Source of the DNA: Planctomycetota bacterium
Lineage (GTDB): Bacteria; Planctomycetota; Phycisphaerae; UBA1845; UTPLA1
Length of the DNA: 64,000 nt
Direction: 5' to 3'
NCBI GenBank assembly: GCA_016712275.1
Contig: JADJRI010000003.1
Coordinates: forward strand, 62,001 to 126,000
The notes under the pieces are model-generated. The model saw only the letters and a list, made by a program, of their open reading frames with translations. It was not told where the DNA came from and ran no database searches. Of this stretch, positions 48,061-57,779 are shown one piece after another; the first letter of the stretch is position 1, and every line of letters begins with the position of its first letter. A program made the position numbers and the translations under genes.

Positions 48061-49377
48061 ATGGACGATTCCTTCATGACCCAACAATTAAAGATCCAAG
48101 CCATACTGCCCATGCTCGCAGTGGTTCTCGCCTGCGGCTCTCCCGGCATTCAATACGCCCAAGAGCCCGTGACCACCCAGCGCTCCACGTCACAGCCGGC
48201 CGATACGCTCGACGCCCACGACTGCCTCGCGATCGCAACCAATCTGATGGCGGAAGACAACTTCCCCCGCGCCACGGTTTACTTTCAAGCAGCGAGGGAT
48301 CGGGCAGCCAAGAGGGATCGCGATATCAAAGCGGCCGCCAAACGGGCGCTCGACCGCCTCGATCTTCTCGGCCAGACGCCGCCCCGTCTCAGTGTTCATG
48401 AATGGCTGCAAGGATCCATGCCGCCGGGGAGCACGTTGCAGGGCAAGGTTCTGCTGCTCTTTTTCTTCGAATCGATCGACCCCGAAGCAAAGCACATCAT
48501 TGGCGCGATGAACAGCCTCTACGAGCGCAACCGCAAGAACGATTTCGAGTTTATCGGCATCGCCTCGGTGCTTGGAGACGACGAACATCAACAGCCGGCC
48601 GACATTCGCCAATTTGTCAGCGACCAGCGGATTCACTTTCGGGTGGCTCTGGATGAAGGCGGTGTCATGACACTTCACACGTACAAAGGACGGTCGCTGC
48701 CACATTATGCCCTGATTGATCGCGCCGGGCGCGTTCGCCGGCTTGGCGAATATTCGATGGACGAGATCGACTTTGCCGTGCGAAAGCTGCTGATTGAATC
48801 GCCGGACATGGCGTTGCCGGGCAGCACCCGCGTCATGCCTCAAAGCCGCGACGGCCGCGAATTGATCGACACTCGCGCCCCGCAGCTCACACAAAAGACA
48901 TGGGCCAACACGCCGGACAACCTGCCGCCGGACCCGCAGGGCAAGGTCCGGCTCATTCGGTTTCTCATGAGCGACTGTCCATATTGTCGTGCCACATCAC
49001 CGGCACTCAATCGCATCCACACGGACTATGCCGACAGGGGACTCCTGGTTGTCGGCATTTATCATCCCAAGCCAAAGCCGCGCGATGTGCCCGATGATGA
49101 ATTCCGCCGGGCGATCCGGCGGCTTGAAGCCTCTTTTCCCTGCACCCTCGATGCGGACTGGGCTTATCTCGAAAAAATCTGGCTCGAATCCGGCACCGCG
49201 AAGAAGGGCCCGGCGCGCGAATTCACCAGCGCCAGCTTCCTGCTCGATAAGAAAGGGCGCATTCGCTTCGTTCATCCGGGGCCCGACTTTTTTCCAAGCG
49301 ACAAGCCGGAACATGCCCGCCAGAATCAGGACTATCTTGATCTCCGGGCGGGAATCGAGAAACTCCTGTCGGAGTAG
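48061..49377 (+). CDS. Lipoprotein-like protein with two thioredoxin-fold domains
   Basis: 438 residues. An N-terminal signal (QAILPMLAVVLACGS) gives a probable lipoprotein with Cys. Domain 1 (about residues 95-230) is TlpA/AhpC-like: PGSTLQGKVLLLFFFESIDP then FIGIASVLGDD; it lacks the redox cysteines. Domain 2 (about 265-435) is TlpA-like with MSDCPYCRATSPALNRIH, a CxxC redox centre, and FLLDKKGRIRFVHPGPDF. It probably acts in periplasmic thiol redox chemistry. ATG 48061 and 48076 are both possible starts; the latter gives a more typical signal peptide. Confidence 0.8.
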   Translation: MDDSFMTQQLKIQAILPMLAVVLACGSPGIQYAQEPVTTQRSTSQPADTLDAHDCLAIATNLMAEDNFPRATVYFQAARDRAAKRDRDIKAAAKRALDRLDLLGQTPPRLSVHEWLQGSMPPGSTLQGKVLLLFFFESIDPEAKHIIGAMNSLYERNRKNDFEFIGIASVLGDDEHQQPADIRQFVSDQRIHFRVALDEGGVMTLHTYKGRSLPHYALIDRAGRVRRLGEYSMDEIDFAVRKLLIESPDMALPGSTRVMPQSRDGRELIDTRAPQLTQKTWANTPDNLPPDPQGKVRLIRFLMSDCPYCRATSPALNRIHTDYADRGLLVVGIYHPKPKPRDVPDDEFRRAIRRLEASFPCTLDADWAYLEKIWLESGTAKKGPAREFTSASFLLDKKGRIRFVHPGPDFFPSDKPEHARQNQDYLDLRAGIEKLLSE

Positions 49378-49461
49378 TTTGCGGCGCGTTTGATCGCCGC
49401 CATGGCGCGATGACGGGATTTCCATTTCACCCAAGTTGATGCACCCCGATACAATGGGCGC

Positions 49462-51643
49462 ATGGCCGATTCCGCACCATCAAAGGCACCGCCTGCCGCG
49501 CGCTCGCGCCTTGATTTTCTTGGGCCGCTGCTCGGCATTCTTGTTGTTCTTGTGCTTGCCACGGTCGTTGCCGCCCCGCGCGTTCCGGCGGTCTGGTCAT
49601 ATCATCAAATGCCGGACGGCATTCGAAATGCGGACGGGCGGCCGGTGGTTTCAGAATTCTCCTCGGCTCGTTCGCAAATTTATCTGCCGGATCCGGACGA
49701 TTACACCCGCCTCTATCGAGCCACGAAGATCGCACATGGGGATGTGGTTACGTGGAAAACAATGGAGGAAATCAATGCGCCGGTCGGCGTCGAACTTCAT
49801 TGGACGGCCCCCATGGACTACCTGGTGGCTGATACCGGCCGGTTTATCAAGCGCATTGCGGGGGGCGCAAATGCATTCGAAACTTCGGCTGCAATTTTGC
49901 CGTTTGCACTCGGATTGTTCCACCTTCTTTGCCTGATGGGATTGGTGCGACAATTGTCGAATTGGCCCGTCGCGGTTGCTTGCGGCGCGCCGCCGTTTCG
50001 CCTTCGTTTCAACGCGTTTTTGAGTTGGGCCATATCGATCATCACTGCTTGCTTGAAGTGCTGCTCGTTCAATCGGCCGCGTGGATCGCGAATGGAGTAT
50101 TCAGGGCTCAGAAGTCACAACGTGCCGCCGCAGGAACACTCTCCATGATTGTGAGCGGCATACTCATGGGCCTGGCCGTCTGGACGGCCGCTCAAGCCAT
50201 GCTCTTTTCGGTCATTGTCATGATCGTGCTGATGGCTCGCGCTGTTTCACGTCAGGCTGAGAGGCGTACGACTGCTCTTATCCATCTGGCTTCCTGGACC
50301 ACTGCATCGACATTGGTGATCGCAATGGCCTGTGTCGATGACGGGCCATCGGGTTACTTGTCGTCCATGATCGATCGCGTGAGCGGTTTGCATCTTTGCG
50401 TGACAGGAGCAGCCGCATCCATTGCGTGGCTCTTGTTTTTTCGTAATGCGAAATCTCTATCCAATCCCGGCATAGGTCGTTTTGCAACAACAATTCTCGC
50501 TTTGATCACTGTTGGCACTTTGGTTCTTGCAATCATTCGGGTTCCAGGGCGATTCGCGAATTGAATGACGAACACCTCTCCCGCTGGCATTCGCTTGTGG
50601 CCGAATTGCAGCCGCTGGTCGCCAGTGCATCGTCAAGCGGCGCGAACCCCAACGAAGGCAACTTTTCACTCGCTCCTCTACACGTACACCTAGGTTATTC
50701 GCCCTACCTTGTTTTGATCGCAGCTCTTTTGTTTGCATTGGCCGTCCGAATTCCCAGTACTTTGCGATGGCTATTGGGCATTGTGGCCGCGATGATCGCA
50801 GCGCTGTCCATTCTTCAACTGCGCTGGATCGATCACTATGCCACATTTGTTCTGCCAGTCATCGCAGTCGGCTTATTTGAGTCAATTGGCCGAGCAGCGA
50901 AAGCCTCGGCACGCATCAAACTCTCGCCGCGAGCGCAGGCGGCCATAGTGTTCATTATTCTCGGTGCATCATCCATTCCGTACATGACATGGCCGCGACT
51001 TGCCCTGCTTGCCCGTGCCAACGCCGCAGCTACGGCCGATCCGAAACTGACCAAACCGGAAACACAAGCGCTGCTTCGAGCGCTCGGCCCTCGACAGGAT
51101 CAAATTCGCACCGATTTCGTCGCGCGGGCGATCAACCTTCAGGAAAGCAAATCGCTCTTTCCCGCGGTGCGGCACAACATTCTCTGCGAGGAAGGCGAAG
51201 GCCCCACTCTGCTTTACGAAACCGGCTTGCCCGTCGTCGCCGCGCCGTATCACCGTGCGATCGGCGGCATTGTCGCCATGATGGAGTTCTTCGCCGAGCG
51301 CGATCCCGTCAAAGCCCGGACCATGCTCGACCAGCTTCAGGTTCGATACATAGTCGTGCCCGATCACGTCAACGAGCAGCTTATGAACTTCGAGCAGATC
51401 GCCTTCGGCGAGCTTCGGTCTTACGACCCGCCGGAAGTGACGCTGGATGCAAACGGCCGGCTTCAGCGAAAGCTCCATTACAAGCCGGAGGTGGCCGAGA
51501 CCATGGCCTATCGGCTGGCGATTCGTCCGCGCAACCCCGGCATTCCCGGCGTGGAATTGCTCTACGGAATCTGCGATGATCCCAGTCGTCCGGATGAAAT
51601 GCATGGGCTGCTGTTTGTTGTCGACGACCTGCCGGGCAAATAA
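49462..51643 (+). CDS. STT3-like oligosaccharyltransferase/GT39-type membrane protein (two frameshifts)
   Basis: About 727 residues after joining three frames. An N-terminal helix is followed by a first loop with YLPDPDDYTRLYRATKIAHG, including the DxD-like PDPDDY. Then HWTAPMDYLVADTG precedes several helices, and FELGHIDHHCLLEVLLVQSA has the DHH typical of STT3 proteins. A C-terminal soluble domain follows (RYIVVPDHVNEQLMNFEQIA). Breaks lie near 49970-49985 and near 50538-50541, where a GGG run read as GGGG gives VPGAIRELNDEHL. A role in protein or lipid glycosylation is inferred; the true family needs a profile search. Confidence 0.7.
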
Positions 51644-51748
51644 AAAGGGCCAGTTGGCAGGACAATTCGCGAATTCGAGCGATCGAATTCCCAGCCACAT
51701 TCAATGGCATTCGTTGCGTTGCGACGATAGAATTGATCAAGGTGTTTC

Positions 51749-52015
51749 ATGGCGATTTCATTCCAATTGGACAGCGGGCTTGAGGAGCAGCTTCGGCGCG
51801 ATTTGGGCAATTTGGACGATGCCGCCCAAGAGGCATTGCTGATTGAAGCCTATCGTCGCGGAAAGCTCAGCATCGGGCGACTGGCGCGCACGCTCGGAAT
51901 TGCCGTCCTTGAGGCCGACGCATGGCTTGCAGAACGCGGCGTGGCCTTGAACTACACGCTGGATGACTTGCGGGATGACGAAAACTCGTTACGCGAGTTA
52001 AGGGGCCGTCAATAG
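51749..52015 (+). CDS. UPF0175-family antitoxin
   Basis: 88 residues; AAQEALLIEAYRRGKLSIGR followed by LARTLGIAVLEADAWLAERG is the UPF0175 pattern, with a predicted helix-turn-helix for DNA binding and autoregulation. It is followed after 2 bases by a DUF3368 PIN-like toxin gene, the usual partner of this family. Confidence 0.85.
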   Translation: MAISFQLDSGLEEQLRRDLGNLDDAAQEALLIEAYRRGKLSIGRLARTLGIAVLEADAWLAERGVALNYTLDDLRDDENSLRELRGRQ

Positions 52016-52017
52016 CA

Positions 52018-52509
52018 ATGATAGTCGTTTCCGACACCGGGCCGATCAACTATCTCATTCTGATCGAACACCTCGATTTGCTGCCGCGACTCGATGGCGA
52101 TGTGATCATCCCCCAATCGGTGGCACAGGAATTATCGAGTCCCTCAAGTCCCCCGGCCGCGGTCGCGATGATTCTAACTCCACCCGATTGGCTCAAAATA
52201 ACTCCCGTCGGGGTTAGTGATGATACTCTGAACGATCTTGGCGACGGAGAACGCGAGGCCATTTCGCTCGCAAAATCGCTTGAGGCCGATCTTTTGCTGT
52301 GTGATGACGGTGACGCGCGTGCGGCGGCACGAAGTCGAGATATTCGGGTGGTGGGAACTTTGGGCGCGCTTCAAGAGGCGGCGGAGGCCGGCATGCTCGA
52401 TTTCGCGGACGCGATTTCCAAACTTCAGCGAACCAATTTCAGAATTTCAAGAACACTACGGGAAGCCCTGTTATCGAGGCACCGGCAACCTCCGACTTCG
52501 GAAAACTGA
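52018..52509 (+). CDS. DUF3368 PIN-like toxin
   Basis: 163 residues. MIVVSDTGPINYLILIEHLD has the first catalytic Asp. DGEREAISLAKSLEADLLLC and DDGDARAAARSRDIRVVGTL carry the other acidic residues. The DUF3368/PIN fold is a predicted metal-dependent RNase. Forms a toxin-antitoxin pair with the UPF0175 gene just upstream. The last 30 residues are basic and less conserved. Confidence 0.85.
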   Translation: MIVVSDTGPINYLILIEHLDLLPRLDGDVIIPQSVAQELSSPSSPPAAVAMILTPPDWLKITPVGVSDDTLNDLGDGEREAISLAKSLEADLLLCDDGDARAAARSRDIRVVGTLGALQEAAEAGMLDFADAISKLQRTNFRISRTLREALLSRHRQPPTSEN

Positions 52510-52617
52510 GCAAACAACCGCGAGTTGCAATCGGCCCGGTTTGCGAAAAAAATAGACCGGTCAACTGGTCGAGTATTCGGTACTCGAAATGTGCCGCGAT
52601 TGGCATAGAGCACTGCG

Positions 52618-54696
52618 ATGCATAATCGGAATAGCGACATGCCTGACGCCGGAAAAACAATCCAGGATCTCCGCAATCAAATCAACGAGCATGACCGCCG
52701 ATATTACGACGACGCCGCGCCGACCATCACCGACATCGAATATGACCGGCTCTTTCAGGAACTCAAGAACCTCGAAGCGGCACACCCCGAACTTGTCACG
52801 GACGATTCCCCGACGCAGCGCGTCAGCGAACGGCCGACCGAGGGCTTCCGGCAGGTGGAACATGCCGTGCCCATGCTGTCGATCGACAACACTTACAACG
52901 AAGGCGATCTGCGCGATTTCGACGGCCGCGTCGCCAAGGGACTCGATGGGCAGCCGTATGACTACATCGTCGATCCGAAGATCGACGGCGTTTCCGCGAC
53001 GCTGCGCTACGAAAGCGGCCGGCTCGTGCTGGGGGCGACGCGCGGCAACGGCAAGGTCGGCGACGACATCACGGCGAATCTTCGAACCATCAAGAACATT
53101 CCGCTCAAACTGTCAGGCGGCGATTGGCCGGCCGTTCTGGAGGTGCGCGGCGAAGTGTACTGGCCTCGAAAAAAGTTCGACGCCTTCAACGAAAAGCGCG
53201 CGGCCGAGGGCGAAGAGCCGTTTGCCAACCCGCGCAATGCCACCACGGGGGCACTGAAATCGCTTGACCCAGCGGAAACCGATGCCCGGGGCCTCGCATT
53301 CATGGCGCATGGCCACGGTGAGATTGTCGGGGCGTCTTTCAAGCTCGCCGCCGATTTCTTTGCCGCCATCAAAGGCTTCGGCCTGCCCACAAGTCCGCAC
53401 CAGCGCATTTTCAAGACCATCGACGAAGTCATCGCCTTCGTGGCCGATTGGGATTCGAAGCGTCGCACGCTTGAATATGAAACCGATGGCCTGGTGATCA
53501 AGGTCAACGGCATCGCCCAGCGCGACATTCTCGGCTACACGAGCCGGTTCCCGCGATGGGCCGTTGCCTACAAGTATGCCGCCGAGCAGGCCGAGAGTCG
53601 GATCGTCAATGTCGATTTTCAGGTCGGCAAGCTCGGCACCATCACCCCGCGCGCCGTCATGGAGCCGGTTCAACTGTCCGGCACAACTGTCAAGCACGCG
53701 ACACTGCATAATTTCGATCAGGTTTCCCGGCTCGATGTGCGCATCGGCGACACCGTCGTCGTTGAAAAGGCCGGCGAGATCATTCCGCAAGTCATTCGCG
53801 TCGTACCGGAGAAGCGGCCGGCCGGCGCGAAGCCGATTGCGCCGCCATCCAAATGCCCGGTGTGCGGCGGCGATGTGGAAAAAGACGAGGGCGGCGTATA
53901 CCTGCGCTGCATCAACCCGACATGCGACGCGCAGATCAAGGAGCGGCTCAAGTATTTCTGCGGACGCGACCAGATGGACATCGAATCGCTTGGCGACGTC
54001 ATCGTCGAGAAGCTTGTCGACGAGGGCTGGCTCCATACATTTGCCGACGTGTACACGCTGCCGTCGCGGCGCGACGCGCTCACGGATTTGCAATTCGAGC
54101 AGCAGCGCACCAAGGATGGCGAAACAAAAACCAGCCTCATGAAGCTTGGTGAAAAGCGGGCCGACAAGATCATTGACGGAATCGAAAAGAGCAAGAAGCA
54201 GCCGCTGGCCCGTGTGCTGGCCGCGATGAACATTCGGCACGTCGGCGAATCTTCGGCCGAGCTGCTGGCCGAGCACTTCGGCGACATGCAGCAAATCGCC
54301 GAGGCGACCGAAGATGCGCTGCAAGAGGTGGACGGCGTCGGCCCTGAGTTGGCCAAGTCGATTCACGCCTTCTTCAATAGCGATGCCGGCACTCGCGCCT
54401 GGATCGCACTACGCGACGCCGGCGTGAACATGACACAGGCCCGCCGCGCCGTGGCGGCCGATTCGCCCTTGGCGGGAAAGACCGTCGTTATCACCGGCAC
54501 GCTCTCGCGCTACGATCGCAAGGGCATCGAATCACTCATCAAGAGTCTCGGCGGCAAAGCATCGGGAAGCGTCAGCAAGAAAACGGATTTTCTCGTCGCG
54601 GGCGAAAGCGCGGGCAGCAAGCTGGAAAAGGCCCGCGAACTGGGCGTAAGAATTCTGACGGAGGACGAATTCACGGCACTGGTTGAATCGAAGTGA
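52618..54696 (+). CDS. ligA: NAD-dependent DNA ligase LigA
   Basis: 692-residue essential ligase. The Ia domain is YYDDAAPTITDIEYDRLF. The adenylation site YIVDPKIDGVSATLRYE has the active Lys near residue 121. The OB fold is present, then the four-Cys zinc finger (CPVCGGDVEKDEGGVYLRCI and the next NPTC). Helix-hairpin-helix repeats and a C-terminal BRCT domain (LAGKTVVITGTLSRYDRKGI) follow. Frame is intact. ATG 52639 (MPDAGKT) has a better-spaced GGA than 52618 and may be the true start. Confidence 0.96.
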   Translation: MHNRNSDMPDAGKTIQDLRNQINEHDRRYYDDAAPTITDIEYDRLFQELKNLEAAHPELVTDDSPTQRVSERPTEGFRQVEHAVPMLSIDNTYNEGDLRDFDGRVAKGLDGQPYDYIVDPKIDGVSATLRYESGRLVLGATRGNGKVGDDITANLRTIKNIPLKLSGGDWPAVLEVRGEVYWPRKKFDAFNEKRAAEGEEPFANPRNATTGALKSLDPAETDARGLAFMAHGHGEIVGASFKLAADFFAAIKGFGLPTSPHQRIFKTIDEVIAFVADWDSKRRTLEYETDGLVIKVNGIAQRDILGYTSRFPRWAVAYKYAAEQAESRIVNVDFQVGKLGTITPRAVMEPVQLSGTTVKHATLHNFDQVSRLDVRIGDTVVVEKAGEIIPQVIRVVPEKRPAGAKPIAPPSKCPVCGGDVEKDEGGVYLRCINPTCDAQIKERLKYFCGRDQMDIESLGDVIVEKLVDEGWLHTFADVYTLPSRRDALTDLQFEQQRTKDGETKTSLMKLGEKRADKIIDGIEKSKKQPLARVLAAMNIRHVGESSAELLAEHFGDMQQIAEATEDALQEVDGVGPELAKSIHAFFNSDAGTRAWIALRDAGVNMTQARRAVAADSPLAGKTVVITGTLSRYDRKGIESLIKSLGGKASGSVSKKTDFLVAGESAGSKLEKARELGVRILTEDEFTALVESK

Positions 54697-54729
54697 AAAA
54701 TCGAACGGGCTGTGCGTAAAGCGGGGCGG

Positions 54730-55761
54730 CTACTGTGCGGCTTCAGCTGCGGCCTCGTGCCGGGCGACGAGGGTGTTCAGCAAGTCGTCGGTGACGGGAA
54801 CATACTGGCCATGTGTGCGATCAGAGATTTCAGCCAGATCGGCATCCTCGGCGGCCGCGCCAAATGCGATGACGTGGGTCACAGCGCCGGACTGTTGGGC
54901 CATCTGCGTCAGATATTCGATTTCGGAAGGCGGCAGGCGCTTCGAAACAACGAGGAACAGCTCGTCGGCATACCAACTGTCGGTCACGGCGAAGGCACGT
55001 GCCAGATCGGTGACGCCACTGGCCAACCTGCCATGCAGCATGGTCGTCGCGCCGGCCAGATCGGTCGACGGCTCGAATACTTCATACAACCTTGCGCCGT
55101 CCGGGTTTTCGACGGCCTGCACGATGCCGAATCGAACCGAGCCGTGCTCATAGGAGTTGTTCACGGAATTGGTGACGAAGGCGATTTTGTCGAGATAGGG
55201 CGCCATCGACGCATCGCCGTCGATGACATAGCCGACCGTGCGCCCTTCGATCGGCACGCCAAAAAACGAACGGTGCGGATTCGAACGAAGAATCGCCAGC
55301 CTCGGATTCTCACCGGCGGCCGGAATGATATCGGATGCGTCGGAGTCGTCTTCGAATGAATAGGTCAGCGCATCGAGCCCGCCGACCGGGCCGTTTTCCG
55401 TCGCGTTCCAAACGACAAAGCCCAGCAGTGTCGCGCCGATAAAGGTGAACGACGCGGCCACGCGAAATGGCGTGAACCTCGGCGCGGCGATTCGTTTACC
55501 TTTTACAACCGCAACTTGCGTCGGCATGCGGCGACCCGGCAGGGCTTCCACATAGGTGGGTGAAGAGAATGATTCTTTGGCAACGACCGGCGCGATAATG
55601 GCCGGTGCCTCCGGGCGATCGCCGCTTCGCGCTGCGGCCCGCTGAGACCGAGGGACTTCCACCAGATGGCGGCAGAATTTGCAACGACAGTGTGCGCCCT
55701 GGAAGACATCTTCCAGAACGAGCGTGCGCCCGCCAGAATTACACTTCAGTTGCAGCGGCAT
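54730..55761 (-). CDS. Zinc-ribbon membrane protein with vWA-like domain
   Basis: 343 residues from ATG 55761. The N-terminal metal-binding ribbon is MPLQLKCNSGGRTLVLEDVF then CRCKFCRHLVEVP. A Pro-rich linker and one membrane helix (ASFTFIGATLLGFVVWN) follow. The C-terminal part has TVGYVIDGDASMAPYLDKI, a vWA-like start where the usual DxSxS is DGDAS, and ADELFLVVSKRLPPSEIEYL. Planctomycetes have many such proteins; their function is not established. A degenerate metal site makes metal binding by the vWA part doubtful. Confidence 0.75.
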   Translation of the reverse strand: MPLQLKCNSGGRTLVLEDVFQGAHCRCKFCRHLVEVPRSQRAAARSGDRPEAPAIIAPVVAKESFSSPTYVEALPGRRMPTQVAVVKGKRIAAPRFTPFRVAASFTFIGATLLGFVVWNATENGPVGGLDALTYSFEDDSDASDIIPAAGENPRLAILRSNPHRSFFGVPIEGRTVGYVIDGDASMAPYLDKIAFVTNSVNNSYEHGSVRFGIVQAVENPDGARLYEVFEPSTDLAGATTMLHGRLASGVTDLARAFAVTDSWYADELFLVVSKRLPPSEIEYLTQMAQQSGAVTHVIAFGAAAEDADLAEISDRTHGQYVPVTDDLLNTLVARHEAAAEAAQ

Positions 55762-55918
55762 GAGACCGCTCCTAAGCGACGTTGTACCGCCTGACCGGCG
55801 GAGAAACCCACTCCGCTCGTCTCCCAAAGATTCTAGGGCTGGCGGAATAGAACAACCGCCAAAGACATCGGCACGCGCGCCGATTCACCGCCTTGGAAGA
55901 CTCGCTGAGATGTCTGCA

Positions 55919-56923
55919 TTACTGACTATCCCAAATATACAGAAATCTGGGCCTGATTGTAAAGTCAAAAGGCACCTCTATATTGATTAGATTCATGACC
56001 GAACCCCCTGTTACTAGGGATTTTGCGTAAACATTCGACGACCAGTCCAGCGGCCGGCGATAGAGCACCACATGGGCCGCTTTCAGTCCCGCCCGTCCCC
56101 TGGCGACCTCGATTGCATCATGAATTGTCCCAACCCGGTCCACCAGACCCGCAGCCAGCGCTTGAGCGGCCGTGTAAACCCTTCCGTCAGCAAGCTTTAC
56201 GACCTGTTCGCGATCCAGTTTCGGCCTTCCGGCATCCACCGCATCCACAAATTGGTTATAGAAACTGTTGACCATGTCCTGAAATAGCGCGCGCTCCTCA
56301 GCCCGCATTTTGCGAAACGGAGAACCCGTATCCTTGAATTTGCCCGAGGTAATGGCATCGGACGTGATTCCGAGCTTGTTCATGCCGCCCGAGACATCCA
56401 CCATTTGCATGATCACGCCGATCGAACCTGTGACCGTCGACCTCTGAGCCATGATTTCGTCGGCCGCGCAGGCCAGATAGTACCCGCCACTGGCGGCCAC
56501 ATCCTGGAAAAAAGCGACAACAGGTTTGCCGGTCTTACGCTTGAACGCGAGAATTTCCTCATAAATCGTGTCGCTGGCGGTGACCGTGCCGCCGGGTGAA
56601 TTGATGCGCAGCACGACCGCCTTCACGCGGTCATCCTTCGCGGCCTTGTCCAGCTTTTCGACAATCAGCGAAACAATGTGCTCGCCTTCGGAGAGCAGGC
56701 CCATTTCGCGGCCGTTCATGAGAACGCCGCTGATGTCGATGATGGCGATGCGCTCGCTGATCCATTTCGGATCCTTGTAGACGATCTGCTCCCGCAGCGA
56801 TTGATCTTCCGGCATGGCCGTGATCTTGAAGCTGCCCGTGGGCATGCAACCGGCAACCAGTGCAATGAGCGCGGCAGTAGGAATCAGGGCGGATGTCGAT
56901 ATGCGCGCGGAATGGGCGAACAA
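55919..56923 (-). CDS. sppA: Signal peptide peptidase SppA-type S49 protease
   Basis: 334 residues. The N-terminus ends in ALIALVAGC, a lipoprotein-like signal. The S49 core shows VKAVVLRINSPGGTVTASDT, then PVVAFFQDVAASGGYYLACA with the nucleophile Ser in ASGG, and GSIGVIMQMVDVSGGMNKLG. VVKLADGRVYTAAQALAAGL is the conserved catalytic-support region. Degrades cleaved signal peptides at the membrane. Upstream, a large nested inverted repeat lies at 56952-57015. Confidence 0.9.
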   Translation of the reverse strand: MFAHSARISTSALIPTAALIALVAGCMPTGSFKITAMPEDQSLREQIVYKDPKWISERIAIIDISGVLMNGREMGLLSEGEHIVSLIVEKLDKAAKDDRVKAVVLRINSPGGTVTASDTIYEEILAFKRKTGKPVVAFFQDVAASGGYYLACAADEIMAQRSTVTGSIGVIMQMVDVSGGMNKLGITSDAITSGKFKDTGSPFRKMRAEERALFQDMVNSFYNQFVDAVDAGRPKLDREQVVKLADGRVYTAAQALAAGLVDRVGTIHDAIEVARGRAGLKAAHVVLYRRPLDWSSNVYAKSLVTGGSVMNLINIEVPFDFTIRPRFLYIWDSQ

Positions 56924-56951
56924 GGCGGGCGTCCTCCTGTTACCTATTAAA

Positions 56952-57015
56952 GCCTATCTCAAAGACCCGAGTGGCGCCGTCTAATAGGCGGTGAGTACGG
57001 GTCTTTGAGATAGGC
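56952..57015. repeat. Nested inverted repeat upstream of sppA
   Basis: Outer arms GCCTATCTCAAAGACCCG (56952-56969) and CGGGTCTTTGAGATAGGC (56998-57015) are perfect 18-mers. The 28-base centre, GTGGCGCCGTCTAATAGGCG with GTG after it, matches the REP-like hairpin of 23344 with a few changes. TTAA is found just outside both arms. Confidence 0.65.
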
Positions 57016-57188
57016 CCTTAAGAGTGATATCGACGGAATCTCGGGCCAAGCGCACGCAAAAGGCGCAAAATCGGCGCGGGCGACACTTTTGCAGTTCAAT
57101 TCGTCATGAAGCGTCCGACTCCTGTGCCGGTCGAAGAGCGCGGCACATCACCCGGATGGCAGAACGACACCCCACAGATAATCCTGTG

Positions 57189-57779
57189 TTAGTCAGACAG
57201 TTTCAAAAAGTTTGCCAGCAGCCGCGTGCCTTCGACGGTGAGAAAGCTCTCCGGGTGGAACTGCACGCCTTCGAGCCGATGAGTCTTGTGCCGCACGCCC
57301 ATGATTTCACCCTCTTCGGTCCATGCCGAGATTTCAAACTCCGCGGACAGCGTGTCGCGCAGGATGATGAGCGAATGGTAGCGCGTGGCGGTGAAGGGGT
57401 TCGACAGCCCCGCATAAAGCGTGCGACCATCATGTCTGATTTCGCTGGTCTTGCCGTGCATGATGCGTGGAGCGCGGTCGACGGTCGCGCCGAAGGTGTG
57501 GCCGATGCACTGGTGGCCGAGGCAGACGCCGAGGACGGGAATCTTGTCGTGGAAGAACTGGATGGCGTCGTTGCTGATGCCGCCTTCGAGCGGCGTGCAG
57601 GGGCCCGGGGAGATGATGAGGTGCGTCGGCTTTTTCTCGGCGATTTGGTCGACGGTGATTTCGTCGTTGCGATACACGGCGATCTCATGGCGAAGCGCCG
57701 CATCGGCCAGCCCAATCTCGCCGAGCCGCTGGACGAGGTTGTAGGTGAAAGAGTCGTAGTTATCGATGAGGATGATCAT
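57189..57779 (-). CDS. trpG: Anthranilate/aminodeoxychorismate synthase glutamine amidotransferase subunit
   Basis: 196-residue class I glutamine amidotransferase supplying ammonia for anthranilate or 4-amino-4-deoxychorismate synthesis. MIILIDNYDSFTYNLVQRLG, HLIISPGPCTPLEGG, VLGVCLGHQCIGHTFG with the catalytic Cys, YHSLI and GVQFHPESFLT with the His-Glu pair are all intact. The synthase subunit is not adjacent, so TrpG versus PabA cannot be decided; the enzyme may serve both. Confidence 0.92.
   Translation of the reverse strand: MIILIDNYDSFTYNLVQRLGEIGLADAALRHEIAVYRNDEITVDQIAEKKPTHLIISPGPCTPLEGGISNDAIQFFHDKIPVLGVCLGHQCIGHTFGATVDRAPRIMHGKTSEIRHDGRTLYAGLSNPFTATRYHSLIILRDTLSAEFEISAWTEEGEIMGVRHKTHRLEGVQFHPESFLTVEGTRLLANFLKLSD

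Noticed and set aside
55266..55290. tRNA-like GTTCGAATCC on the minus strand
   Set aside because: It is inside the vWA-like gene, encoding RSNPH, and no acceptor, D or anticodon stems surround it.
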